Assembly (NCBI RefSeq): GCF_038719015.1
Contig: NZ_CP152276.1
Location: 4,481,501 to 4,545,500, forward strand
From: Nguyenibacter vanlangensis
GTDB lineage: Bacteria > Pseudomonadota > Alphaproteobacteria > Acetobacterales > Acetobacteraceae
Direction of reading: 5' to 3'
DNA length: 64,000 bases
The position numbers and the translations under genes were made by a program. The notes under the pieces were generated by a model. The model did not search any database and was not told where the DNA came from. It saw only the letters and a list, made by a program, of their open reading frames with translations. Below are positions 27,187-35,473 of the stretch, in pieces (the first letter of the stretch is position 1; each line of letters opens with the position of its first letter).

Positions 27187-27780
27187 ATGCAGACCATACA
27201 CAGCACCCACCATGATCCCATCGGCTGGCACGGGACGACCATCCTGTGCGTGCGCCGCGGCCGCCAGGTGGCCATGGCCGGCGACGGCCAGGTGACGCTC
27301 GGCAACACCGTCATCAAGGGCAATGCCCGCAAGGTCCGGCGCATCGGCCCGGCGGGCGAGATCCTGGCCGGCTTCGCCGGCGCCACCGCCGACGCCTTCA
27401 CCCTGCTCGAACGGCTCGAGGCCAAGCTCGAACGTTTCCCCAACCAGCTCGAACGCGCCTGCGTCGAACTGGCCAAGGACTGGCGCACCGACCGCTATCT
27501 CCGCCGGCTCGAGGCGATGATGGCCGTGGCCGACCGCGAACGCGCCTTCACCCTCACCGGCAACGGCGATGTGCTGGAACCCGAGGACGGGATCATCGCT
27601 ATCGGCTCCGGCGGCAATTACGCGCTCTCCGCCGCCCGCGCCCTGGCCGAAATCGACGGGCTGTCGGCCGCCGACATCGCGCGCCGCGCCATGCGCATCG
27701 CCGGCGAGATCTGCGTCTTCACCAATCATTCCGTGATCCTGGAAACATTGGGCCAGGATACGGACGAGGCCAAAGCGTAA
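27187..27780 (+). CDS. hslV: ATP-dependent protease peptidase subunit HslV
   Basis: The 197-residue protein is the Ntn-hydrolase subunit of the HslUV protease. After a 16-residue propeptide it reads [20 protein letters not shown], so Thr17 should become the N-terminal nucleophile, and the conserved [16 protein letters not shown] and [14 protein letters not shown] follow. The ATG at 27187 was chosen over one 36 bp upstream because it gives the short leader usual in alphaproteobacteria. HslV forms a double hexamer that degrades unfolded proteins delivered by HslU. Its stop overlaps the hslU start (TAATG). Confidence 0.95.
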   Translation: MQTIHSTHHDPIGWHGTTILCVRRGRQVAMAGDGQVTLGNTVIKGNARKVRRIGPAGEILAGFAGATADAFTLLERLEAKLERFPNQLERACVELAKDWRTDRYLRRLEAMMAVADRERAFTLTGNGDVLEPEDGIIAIGSGGNYALSAARALAEIDGLSAADIARRAMRIAGEICVFTNHSVILETLGQDTDEAKA

Positions 27781-29096
27781 TGGACGTCCCCAACCATTCC
27801 CCCCGTGAAATCGTCTCGGAACTCGACCGCTTCATCATCGGCCAGGCCGACGCCAAGCGCGCCGTCGCGATCGCGCTGCGCAACCGCTGGCGCCGCGCGC
27901 AGCTCCCCGAGGGGATGCGCGACGAGGTCGTGCCGAAGAACATCCTGATGATCGGCCCCACCGGCTGCGGCAAGACCGAGATCGCCCGCCGCCTGGCCCG
28001 CCTGGCCCAGGCCCCGTTCCTCAAGGTCGAAGCCACCAAGTTCACCGAGGTCGGCTATGTCGGCCGCGACGTGGAAAGCATCATCCGCGACCTCGTCGAG
28101 GTCTCGCTGACCATGCTGCGCGACCTGCGCCGGCGCGACGTGCAGGCCCGCGCCGAGCACGCCGCCGAAAACCGCCTGGTCGACGCCCTGGTGGGCGAGG
28201 GCGCGTCGGCCGACACCAAGGGCAAGTTCCGCCGCATGCTCCGCCAGGGCGAGCTTGAGGACAAGGAGGTCGAGATCGCCGTCGCCGACACCCAGGGGGC
28301 GGCGGCGCTCGGCGACCTGCCGAACATGACCCCGGGCACGGTGATCAATTTCTCCGACATGATGAAGGGGCTGATGAACCGCGTGCCCCAGCGCCGCCGC
28401 ATGAGCGTCGCCGCCGCGCGCGAGGCCCTGACGCGTGAGGAAGCGGACAAGATGCTCGACAACGACGCGCTGACCCGCGAAGCCGTCGCGCACGCCCAGG
28501 ATCACGGCATCGTCTTCCTCGACGAGATCGACAAGGTCTGCGCCCGCTCCTCGGAAAGCGGATTCCGCGGCGGCGACGTCTCCCGAGAAGGCGTACAGCG
28601 CGACCTGCTGCCGCTGATCGAGGGCACGACGGTCTCGACCAAATACGGGCCGGTCAAGACCGACCATATCCTCTTCATCGCCTCGGGCGCGTTCCATATC
28701 GCCAAGCCCTCCGACCTGCTGCCCGAACTGCAGGGCCGCCTGCCGATCCGCGTCGAACTCGCGCCGCTGACCCGTGAGGATTTGCGCCGCATCCTGACCG
28801 AGCCCGAACATTCGCTGCTCAAGCAATATACCGCCCTGATGGAAACCGAGGGCGTCACCCTCGATTTCTCCGACGGCGCGGTGGACGCCCTGTCCGAACT
28901 CGCCGCCGACATCAACGAACGGATCGAGAATATCGGCGCGCGCCGCCTGGCCACGGTGCTCGAACGCATGCTCGAGGACGTGTCCTTCTCCGCCGCCGAC
29001 CGCTCCGGCCAGACCGTGCGCATCACCGCCGCCGACGTGCAGGACAAGGTCGCCCCCCTGGCCCGAAAGGGCGACCTCAGCCGCTTCATCCTCTAA
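27780..29096 (+). CDS. hslU: ATPase subunit HslU (ClpY)
   Basis: The 438-residue AAA+ protein starts [20 protein letters not shown]. It has Walker [18 protein letters not shown] near residue 58, the pore-loop region [10 protein letters not shown] and Walker [10 protein letters not shown] near 244. The sensor-2 [15 protein letters not shown] and the conserved C-terminal LSRFIL engage HslV. It unfolds substrates with ATP and feeds them to HslV. The length is close to the E. coli protein. The gene follows hslV with a one-base overlap. Confidence 0.95.
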   Translation: MDVPNHSPREIVSELDRFIIGQADAKRAVAIALRNRWRRAQLPEGMRDEVVPKNILMIGPTGCGKTEIARRLARLAQAPFLKVEATKFTEVGYVGRDVESIIRDLVEVSLTMLRDLRRRDVQARAEHAAENRLVDALVGEGASADTKGKFRRMLRQGELEDKEVEIAVADTQGAAALGDLPNMTPGTVINFSDMMKGLMNRVPQRRRMSVAAAREALTREEADKMLDNDALTREAVAHAQDHGIVFLDEIDKVCARSSESGFRGGDVSREGVQRDLLPLIEGTTVSTKYGPVKTDHILFIASGAFHIAKPSDLLPELQGRLPIRVELAPLTREDLRRILTEPEHSLLKQYTALMETEGVTLDFSDGAVDALSELAADINERIENIGARRLATVLERMLEDVSFSAADRSGQTVRITAADVQDKVAPLARKGDLSRFIL

Positions 29097-29110
29097 ACCC
29101 GCCCGGGACC

Positions 29111-29135
29111 GCGCGCCGGCGGTGGTCCGGCGCGC
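29111..29135. terminator. GC-rich hairpin after hslU
   Basis: GCGCGCCGG at 29111-29119 and CCGGCGCGC at 29127-29135 form a perfect 9-bp stem with a 7-nt loop 15 bp after the hslU stop. There is no following T-run, so it is at best a weak or Rho-assisted terminator. Confidence 0.45.
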
Positions 29136-29189
29136 CGCCCACAGTCCCGAACGGCTCCAAGGCCGGGCGGGCGACGGGCCGGCGGGCAT

Positions 29190-29245
29190 GGCGCCACCGT
29201 CCCGTCCCGGCCCGTCCCGTCTTGACCGGACGGGCCGGTGGCGCC
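29190..29245. repeat. Long hairpin immediately ahead of the sufE ribosome-binding site
   Basis: GGCGCCACCGTCCCGTCC at 29190-29207 pairs with GGACGGGCCGGTGGCGCC at 29228-29245 at 17 of 18 positions around a 20-nt loop. The right arm ends just before the AGGA that serves the sufE start at 29259. In RNA it would be a very stable stem next to the translation start. Confidence 0.65.
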
Positions 29246-29258
29246 ACAGGATTGCTCC

Positions 29259-29723
29259 ATGACCGCCGTGACCGACCCCTTCGTCAGACCCGAGGACGAA
29301 ACCGCCGCCGCCGCGATCGCCGCGATCGGCGACGAGCTGGCGCTGTTCGATGACTGGATGCAGCGCTACCAGTACATCATCGAACTCGGGCGCAAGCTGC
29401 CGCCTTTCCCCGCCGAATGGACCAATGACGCGCATCGCGTCCCCGGCTGCCAGAGCCAGGTCTGGCTCGAATCCGCAACCCGCGACGGCGCGCTCTATTT
29501 CGCCGGCGCATCCGACGCCGCCATCGTCTCCGGCCTGGTCGCCCTGCTGCTGCGCGTCTATTCCGGCCGCACGCCCGACGAAATCCTCGCGACCGACCCG
29601 GGCTTCCTGCGCGACCTGGGCCTGGTCCAGGCCCTCTCGACCAATCGCGGCAACGGCGTCGAGGCCATGGCCCGCGCAATCCGCCATGCGGCAGCCCAGA
29701 CGGCGGCCCAGGAGAGGGGATAA
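29259..29723 (+). CDS. sufE: SufE family cysteine desulfurase activator
   Basis: The 154-residue protein matches SufE: LFDDWMQRYQYIIELGRKLP, then VPGCQSQVWLESATRDGALY with the sulfur-accepting Cys in PGCQSQVW, and LLLRVYSGRTPDEI. SufE takes persulfide sulfur from the SufS desulfurase for Fe-S cluster assembly. The ATG at 29259 (MTAVTD) is preceded by AGGA; the frame extends to 29238. It stands alone, without suf genes nearby, and is preceded by a strong hairpin. Confidence 0.88.
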   Translation: MTAVTDPFVRPEDETAAAAIAAIGDELALFDDWMQRYQYIIELGRKLPPFPAEWTNDAHRVPGCQSQVWLESATRDGALYFAGASDAAIVSGLVALLLRVYSGRTPDEILATDPGFLRDLGLVQALSTNRGNGVEAMARAIRHAAAQTAAQERG

Positions 29724-29820
29724 GCGTCTCTGCACGGTCCACCAATGCCAGGAGAGAGTTCGTGCAGGCGTACGGCAGGGTGATCGTTCTGCGCCATCAT
29801 CCAGCTTTGAACGTCCGGAA

Positions 29821-30399
29821 TTATTCCAAATCCGGAATGGGTTGTTCCGCCCAGGACAGGTAGAGCAGGCGGATACATTGGTAGACGACGGTCGTTGCCG
29901 TCAGGAGCACCGCTATTTCGATCGCAAGGTAGGGCAGCACGGAGTCCACCCGGAATCGCGCTGCCCGAAGGAGTTGGTACAACAACTCTATTAATCCGCT
30001 GTATGTCAGCAGCAGTGCTCCGATCAGTCCTTTCTCCCGTGCGGCAGCCGCCAGCGCCCTCTGGCGCTCGTCCTGCTCATAGACGGGCCCCGTGACCAAC
30101 ATGATCTTGTAGACGAGCCTGCTCGACCATAATGAGAGACCGAGTTCGACATAGAGGAACAGTGCCGGCGAAAGTCGCGGGCTGTTCGACAGCCAGGCCA
30201 GATCGACGAATGTCAGCAACAAGATCACGGCAGGCCGCCAGCGATAGCGGATAGACGCAGGATCGGGCTTCGTGTCCTGAATCTCGGCGAGGAACGGCCC
30301 TGCGATCCATTCCAGGCGCCGTGCAAAGGCTTTCGCCGGAACATCCAGAATGGCCCCAATCGAGCGATCGGGCTTCGACCATGGATTGACGGGTCCCAT
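29821..30399 (-). CDS. Membrane protein paired with an XRE regulator
   Basis: A 192-residue protein with four predicted membrane helices (WRPAVILLLTFVDLAWL, LFLYVELGLSLWSSRLVYKI, LIGALLLTYSGLIELLYQLL, VLPYLAIEIAVLLTATTVVY). A charged cytoplasmic stretch YEQDERQRALAAAAREKG sits between the second and third. I do not recognise the family. It lies downstream of a small XRE regulator gene (85-bp gap) in the same direction and probably shares its promoter. Small HTH/membrane-protein pairs of this type are common in bacteria, and many have unknown roles. The ATG at 30399 directly follows a TTG in frame. Confidence 0.65.
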   Translation of the reverse strand: MGPVNPWSKPDRSIGAILDVPAKAFARRLEWIAGPFLAEIQDTKPDPASIRYRWRPAVILLLTFVDLAWLSNSPRLSPALFLYVELGLSLWSSRLVYKIMLVTGPVYEQDERQRALAAAAREKGLIGALLLTYSGLIELLYQLLRAARFRVDSVLPYLAIEIAVLLTATTVVYQCIRLLYLSWAEQPIPDLE

Positions 30400-30484
30400 C
30401 AACTCTTATCCCCGGAATATTCCCCGTCCAGGGACGGGGCTTTACATCTGCGGTCGGCGTCGATCACAATATGCCCTCAATATA

Positions 30485-30727
30485 TCAGGCGCTGTTCCTC
30501 ATCGCGCGCCGCATCTGCGCCGCAACGGATTCGAACGGTTCGAGCGAGAATACCATTTCCACCTCGACGCCCAGGACGCGGCAAATCTTCAGGGCCAGTT
30601 CCAGGCTCGGCTTGTAATCGCCGCGCTCGAGATAGCCGATGGTCTGCGGATTGACGCCGACCGCCTCGGCCAGAGCACGTCGAGTCAGACCGCGCTCGGC
30701 ACGAAACATCGCAATCCGATTATGCAC
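30485..30727 (-). CDS. XRE-family helix-turn-helix regulator
   Basis: An 80-residue Cro/CI-type protein: RIAMFRAERGLTRRALAEAV, GVNPQTIGYLERGDYKPSLE, LALKICRVLGVEVEMVFSLE. The fold is the small YozG-like kind made almost only of the DNA-binding domain. It starts at GTG preceded by AAGGAG. A perfect 30-bp palindrome (30741-30770) lies 14 bp upstream and covers the likely -10 region, so it is almost surely autoregulated. The downstream partner is a membrane protein. Confidence 0.85.
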   Translation of the reverse strand: MHNRIAMFRAERGLTRRALAEAVGVNPQTIGYLERGDYKPSLELALKICRVLGVEVEMVFSLEPFESVAAQMRRAMRNSA

Positions 30728-30740
30728 GCGCTCTACTCCT

Positions 30741-30770
30741 TATATATGTTGTGTTTACACAACATATATA
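30741..30770. promoter_or_regulatory. Perfect 30-bp palindrome, likely operator for the XRE regulator
   Basis: The half-site TATATATGTTGTGT is repeated in inverse with only TT between. The sequence is AT-rich within GC-rich surroundings and contains a TATATA that may be the -10 hexamer. It ends 14 bp before the GTG start. The site is directly visible; binding by the neighbouring regulator is inference from position. Confidence 0.75.
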
Positions 30771-31000
30771 TCCTCGTCAGCAAAATTCCGTTGTTGCCAC
30801 GCCTTTCCAGGCCCTCGCTCTTCGAGCCGGCCAATGCGTCGGACCGTCCGCTCGCGCCGCAGCCAAGTCCGATGGAAACGACGACGCTGCTTGCGGGATG
30901 GCCGGCAGCAAGCCTCCGTTCGCAAGTGGCACGTCTATTTTGAGAGAGGCGACAACAGGACTTTGCGTTTACAGCGGCGAAGAAGACGAAAACCCCAACC

Positions 31001-31843
31001 TCACGCGCTCTCCTGCCGGTGCGCCTGGAAATGCTGGTATTCCCGCCGCACGATCGCCATCAGTTCCGGCACCGACGTCGCGCTTGCCGCGTTTTCATAG
31101 GTCACGCGCCCCCGCTGCATCAGCATGATCCGGTCGGCGATATCCAGCGTCTGCGCGTAATTATGCATGATCATGACGATCGAGATCGCATTCTCGCGCT
31201 TCAGCCGCAGGATCAGCTCGACGATCAGCGCGGCCTCGCGCGCCCCCATCGCCGCCAGCGGCTCGTCCAGCAGCAGGATGCGCGCCTTGCCGTATACCGC
31301 GCGGGCGATCGCGATCGCCTGGCGCTGCCCGCCCGACAGCGATCCCACCTCGGCCTCGACCGACGGCACGTATACGCCGATCTCCTCCAGGCACCGCGCC
31401 GCCTCGCGCCGCATCGCGCGGTTGTTCAGGACATGCAGCCCGGGATAGAGGATTTCCCGATTGAGAAAGATGTTGTGGTAGACCGACAGAGAATTGGCCA
31501 GCGCCAGGTCCTGGTAGACGCATTCGATGCCCAGCGTGCGCGCATGGTCCACCGACCGCAGGCGGGTCTCCACCCCTTCGACGAACAGCCTGCCCGAACT
31601 CGGCGGCTGATAGCCGGTCAGGATCTTCATCAGCGTCGACTTGCCGGCGCCGTTATCGCCCAGAATGCCCAGGACCTCACCCCGGCGCAGCGACATCGAC
31701 ACGCCGTCCAGCGCCGTGATCGGCCCGAAAACCTTGACGATGTTCTCCGCCCGCAGCATCTCCGGCCCGGCCGCCTCCATCCGGGCTCTCTCCGCAGGGG
31801 GGATGACGGGCGCCGCGGGCGTCGTCGCGATGGGCGTCGTCAT
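31001..31843 (-). CDS. Sugar ABC transporter ATP-binding protein (single NBD)
   Basis: The 280-residue protein has Walker A GILGDNGAGKSTLMKILTGY, Q-loop YQDLALANSLSVYHNIFL, signature LSGGQRQA, Walker B ILLLDEPLAAMG and H-loop MIMHNYAQTLDIADRI. Sugar transporters of the CUT2 family commonly carry two fused NBDs; this one has only one, like the fructose FrcA type. It energises the permease gene 61 bp upstream. A substrate-binding gene lies further upstream, beyond an insertion sequence. The N-terminal 30 residues are a low-complexity PIATTPAAPVIPP tail. Confidence 0.88.
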   Translation of the reverse strand: MTTPIATTPAAPVIPPAERARMEAAGPEMLRAENIVKVFGPITALDGVSMSLRRGEVLGILGDNGAGKSTLMKILTGYQPPSSGRLFVEGVETRLRSVDHARTLGIECVYQDLALANSLSVYHNIFLNREILYPGLHVLNNRAMRREAARCLEEIGVYVPSVEAEVGSLSGGQRQAIAIARAVYGKARILLLDEPLAAMGAREAALIVELILRLKRENAISIVMIMHNYAQTLDIADRIMLMQRGRVTYENAASATSVPELMAIVRREYQHFQAHRQESA

Positions 31844-31904
31844 GGCAGGCTCCGCATGGCGGTCTCCCTCCCGGCGTGACCCGCGCCAATGTCCCGGCCA
31901 TGCC

Positions 31905-32867
31905 TCATGACACGGACAGACGGCGCCGGAAACGGCCGATATGGATGTTGAACAGCATGGCCACCAGGATGGCCGCGCCCAGGATCAGGTCGAAGGTAAA
32001 GGCATTGATCCCGATCAGCGTGAACCCGTCATTCAGGATGCCCAGCACGATCGCCCCGACCATCGCGCCCGCGATCGTGCCCGACCCGCCGGCCAGCGGC
32101 GTGCCGCCGATCACCGCCGCCGCCACGGCCAGGAACATGATATGTGTCCCTCCCGCCGTCGGATCGATCGACGCAATGCGGAACGCCTCCAGAATGCCGG
32201 TCAGCCCGGACAGCGCGCCGCACAGGATGAAATTGCCGACCTTCAGCCGGCGCGTCCGGATTCCGGCCTCGCTGGCCCCGGTCGGGTTCGCCCCGGCGGC
32301 GATGGTGTGCAGCCCCCAGCGCGTGTTGCGCAGCATGAAATGCATCACCGCGACGATGGCCAGCGCCCAGGCGAACTCGGCATAGCCCGCCCGGCCCAGC
32401 AGCCAGGCCAGCCGCCGCCCGGCCTCCACCTCGACCGGCGTGCCGGCCGAAATCGTCAGCGTCAGCCCGTTCAGCAGGAACAGCGTGCCCAGCGTGGTGA
32501 CGAAGGACGGCACGTCCAGCATCACGGTCACGAAACCGTTCAACGCCCCCACCAGGGCCGCGCCGGCCAGCGCGCCCAGCACCGCCAGCGGATAGGGCAG
32601 TCCGGCCTGCGCCAGGAAATACATCAGGAACGGCGCCAGCGCGTACACCATCCCGGCCGACAGATCGATCTCGCCGCCGATCATCAGCATCACCTCGCCA
32701 CAGGCGATGATCGCAACGGGCGCCACGAACTGCGACAGGTTCTGCACCGAGTCATTGGAAAACAGGAAACTGGAATTGGCGATCTGGAAATACACCGCCA
32801 GCACCACGGCCACCACGATGACGCTCGCCTCACGCCATTTCAGCAGCCCACCAAGGATATGCGACAT
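31905..32867 (-). CDS. Sugar ABC transporter permease (CUT2 family)
   Basis: The 320-residue protein has about nine membrane segments and the CUT2 permease motifs GEVMLMIGGEIDLSAGMVYA, VPSFVTTLGTLFLLNGLTLT, and IAAGANPTGASEAGIRTRRL with the ATPase-contacting EAA-like loop. The start MSHILGG was chosen because the upstream extension is encoded by an AT-rich repeat. It pairs with the ATPase downstream. A periplasmic binding protein gene lies upstream in the same direction, but an IS element sits in between, 70 bp ahead of this start. Confidence 0.88.
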   Translation of the reverse strand: MSHILGGLLKWREASVIVVAVVLAVYFQIANSSFLFSNDSVQNLSQFVAPVAIIACGEVMLMIGGEIDLSAGMVYALAPFLMYFLAQAGLPYPLAVLGALAGAALVGALNGFVTVMLDVPSFVTTLGTLFLLNGLTLTISAGTPVEVEAGRRLAWLLGRAGYAEFAWALAIVAVMHFMLRNTRWGLHTIAAGANPTGASEAGIRTRRLKVGNFILCGALSGLTGILEAFRIASIDPTAGGTHIMFLAVAAAVIGGTPLAGGSGTIAGAMVGAIVLGILNDGFTLIGINAFTFDLILGAAILVAMLFNIHIGRFRRRLSVS

Positions 32868-32905
32868 CGTATTATGTTCCCCAACGCCGACCCGAAGGCG
32901 TTCTC

Positions 32906-32927
32906 GTTCTTTTTTGAAAAAAAGAAC
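32906..32927. repeat. AT-rich palindrome, one side of the IS-interrupted element
   Basis: GTTCTTTTTT and AAAAAAGAAC flank a GA centre, an almost perfect palindrome 11 bp left of the IS. Together with the palindrome at 34042-34065 on the other side of the IS it seems to have been one AT-rich intergenic element before the insertion. Confidence 0.6.
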
Positions 32928-32937
32928 CAAAAAACTT

Positions 32938-33968
32938 CCTGATTACGCACTAATTTCAGCCAATTTGAGCAGGCGATAGGGCATGGGCGGGGTTCTGACG
33001 GCGGCGTATCCGAGGCGAGGGATCATGGAGGCGAGGTCGAAGCGGCGATTGAAGCGATAAACGAACTCGGCGAGATAGCGCGGCGCATGCTTGTCACGGA
33101 TAGCACGGTAAGCTACCGGTCATGGCATTCTTGATGTTGGCGAGAGCGGTATTGACCCATTTGAAAGCAGGGTTGCGGCCTGCCTTTGGTCCCGAACCGG
33201 TCAGGATGGGATGATGGACGCACCCTGCTTCGGTGACGGCGGCGAAACAGCGTAGACCGTCACTGACCACGCTGCTGGCGGGGTCGAAGCTGTTTTTTGC
33301 CATCTTTGCGATCTCGGCCCTACTGAACCCGGCCACCCGGCGGAGTTTCAGGCGGATTGGCTTGCCTTGCGGTGTGGTTTCAACAGCGGCCACGATCGGC
33401 GTCTTGCCCGCTGATCCTCGCCCGCGCTTGCCGCCGCCGCGTTCTCCGCCGAGATAGGCGTCGTCCAGTTCGATCCGTCCCTTCAGTCGCTTGCCGGCCT
33501 CGCGTTCCATCATTACCTGCGCGAGTTTATGCTTGATCTTCCAGGCCGTGGTCTGCGTCACGCCGAGCCTGCGCCCCAGTTCGATGCTGGAGATGCCGCC
33601 TTTGCTCTGGGTCAGATGGTACAGGGCACGAAACCAGGTCCGTAACGGCACCTTGGTTGCCGCGAAGATCGTTCCGGCGATCAGCGACGTCTGCTTCCGA
33701 CAGGCGCTGCATTGATACTGCCCACGGCTCTGAATGACGCTGTGCTCACGCCCGCCGCAGGCCGGGCATTCAAAACCAGATGGCCAACGCCAGCCAAAGA
33801 TCACCGCTCGGCACTTCTCTTCGCTTCCGTAAAGTTCGTCAAATTGGGCTTCGCTTAGCCCTTTCTGAAACTGGACCTTGTTGCGAGCCATCGATCAAGC
33901 CTCTCGAAAACAACAAATGTTCTCGTTTTGTATCATAAATCCCTGGCTGAAAATAGTGCGTAATCAGG
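32938..33968 (-). mobile_element. IS1595-family insertion sequence, 1031 bp
   Basis: Terminal inverted repeats of 25 bp at 32938-32962 and 33944-33968 match at 24 positions and begin CCTGATTACGCACTA. The element is flanked by the 8-bp direct repeat AAAAACTT at 32930-32937 and 33969-33976, a target duplication of the length usual for IS1595. Both ends are intact, so the insertion is recent. It sits between a sugar-binding protein gene and its permease gene, in the same orientation, and may alter expression of the transporter. Confidence 0.92.
32943..33891 (-). pseudogene. IS1595 transposase, frameshifted
   Basis: The frame opens MARNKVQFQKGLSEAQFDEL with a zinc-ribbon CPACGGREHSVIQSRGQYQC, an HTH GISSIELGRRLGVTQTTAWK and the DDE-type (ISXO2-like) domain with RIELDDAYLGGERGGG and VVSDGLRCF. 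It stops early at 33094 after GSLPCYP. Downstream in the next frame the sequence reads YRAIRDKHAPRYLAEFVYRF, then RRFDLASMIPRLGYAAVRTP, the expected C-terminus, ending at 32943. One extra base near 33110 explains the break. The transposase is thus likely inactive, unless a sequencing error or programmed frameshift is involved. Confidence 0.85.
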
Positions 33969-34041
33969 AAAAACTTTTGATTTTTTCGGGAAAACCTTGC
34001 CAAAACAAGCAAACTCCCTAAAACGAATAAAAGTCTTTTTG

Positions 34042-34065
34042 CTTCTTTTTCTTCAGAAAAAGAAG
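34042..34065. terminator. AT-rich palindrome downstream of the sugar-binding gene
   Basis: CTTCTTTTTCT and AGAAAAAGAAG flank a TC centre, a perfect 11-bp stem about 57 bp after the binding-protein stop. On the leftward transcript it is followed by an A-rich stretch and then TTTTATTCGTTTT, so a weak termination or processing role is possible. It may equally be part of a dispersed AT-rich intergenic repeat. Confidence 0.5.
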
Positions 34066-34121
34066 AATTCTCCTATCCCGCGGCGCGCCGGACCGCCGCC
34101 AGCACGCATTCCCGGACAGGC

Positions 34122-35207
34122 CTACGACTGGATCGCTCCTGACCGCGCGATAAGCTGCGCGGCGCTGGAACTTCCCTCGTAGCGGGTCTTGGTCGCCAGA
34201 TAGGGCGCGACAGTCCCCTTGGTCACGAATTTCAGGCCGGTATTGATCTCCGCCGGCCCCACCAGCCCGCCCGAGACCAGATAGGCGTACATTTCCATCA
34301 CGGTGTAGAAACCCTGCAGATAGGGCTGCTGGTCGATGGTGAAATCCAGGTGCCCGGCATCGATCAGGTGCAATGTGCGCGGCAGCAGGTCGAACCCGCC
34401 GCCCCGCACGCCCTTCGCCGCCAGCCCGTACTGTTCCATCGTCTCGGCCACGCATTGCGTGGTACCGCCATCGACCGAAAACAGGCCTTTGACGTCCTGA
34501 TGGCCCAGGTAATAGGCTTTGACCTTGGACAATTCCTCGTTCACCGTCGCCCCGGTGGCGACGATGTCGATCTGATAGGACCGCCCGCTCTTGCGCAGCA
34601 CGTCCTGCGCGCCGTCGATGCGCGGCTGGATGTTCAACTGCCCCGGCGTCGCGATCAGCAGCGCGACCCGTCCCCCCGGCACCAGGTCCAGGATGCGCTG
34701 GCCCATCATCTGCCCGGCCTTGAACAGGTCCTGCCCGATATAGGCCAGCCGCTTGTTGCCCGACCCGGCCGGCGCGTCGGCATTATAGGCGAAGACCGGA
34801 ATCCCCGCCGCCAGCGCCCGCGCGACCGGCTCGTTGAAGGCATGCGGATCGACCAGGCTCACGGCGATGGCGCTGGCTTTCGCGGCGATCGCGGCATTGA
34901 TCGCGCTGATCATCTCCGCCGCGATGCTGTTCTCCGATCCCGTCCATTGCGTGTCCGCGCCCACCAGCTCGGCCGCGTCCTGGATGCCGTACTGCGTCGC
35001 GGTAAAGAACGGATTGGTCGTCACATGATTGACGAACACCAGCCGAAAACGCGGATGCGCCGGCAGCGCCGCCCGCGCGGGCCGCACGCCCAGCACCGCC
35101 TGCGACGCGGCCAGGGACGCGCCCAGGGATACGCCAAGCGCCGCCGCCTGCACGACGCCGCGCCGGCCGACGCCACCCGGCGCCGGTAGTTTGATCCTGT
35201 TTGCCAT
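34122..35207 (-). CDS. Sugar-binding protein of an ABC transporter, Tat signal
   Basis: The 361-residue periplasmic binding protein reads FRLVFVNHVTTNPFFTATQY, GIQDAAELVGADTQWTGSEN, VSLVDPHAFNEPVARALAAG and LAYIGQDLFKAGQMMGQRIL, the pattern of ribose/fructose-type (CUT2) receptors. The N-terminus has GRRGVVQAAALGVSLGASLA, a twin-arginine motif before the hydrophobic stretch and a cleavage site near ARAALP, so export through Tat is likely. GGGAGA precedes the chosen ATG. It should capture a sugar for the permease/ATPase pair at 31001-32867, from which an IS now separates it. Confidence 0.85.
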   Translation of the reverse strand: MANRIKLPAPGGVGRRGVVQAAALGVSLGASLAASQAVLGVRPARAALPAHPRFRLVFVNHVTTNPFFTATQYGIQDAAELVGADTQWTGSENSIAAEMISAINAAIAAKASAIAVSLVDPHAFNEPVARALAAGIPVFAYNADAPAGSGNKRLAYIGQDLFKAGQMMGQRILDLVPGGRVALLIATPGQLNIQPRIDGAQDVLRKSGRSYQIDIVATGATVNEELSKVKAYYLGHQDVKGLFSVDGGTTQCVAETMEQYGLAAKGVRGGGFDLLPRTLHLIDAGHLDFTIDQQPYLQGFYTVMEMYAYLVSGGLVGPAEINTGLKFVTKGTVAPYLATKTRYEGSSSAAQLIARSGAIQS

Positions 35208-35473
35208 CACGCTCTCCCGACAGGCCGCCTTGTCCGGCGATCTTGTTGCCCGGCGCTCTTGCTGTCTGACCTGGCGCCGGAATTCGTATCGGAACCCTTG
35301 AGACTCAAAGAGGAGCCCGCGCCTCCCAGGGCACGCGGCCTCAACATCCCACATCGTCCCGGGCCGAGACCATTGCGACGCCCGCGCCGATCAAGAACGC
35401 GCGACGGAACGCCCAACGGAACGCGTGACGGGGCAGGGGAGGGCCCCGCGGCCGGGCATCAAGACGCCGCGCG

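Noticed and set aside
27246-27779. A longer start for hslU inside hslV.
   Set aside because: The extra residues are arginine/histidine-rich noise in another frame of hslV, and the true hslU begins at the TAATG overlap.
30771-31000. Possible gene in the gap between the XRE operator and the ABC ATPase end.
   Set aside because: Short frames here have no ribosome site or similarity; I see nothing but non-coding sequence.
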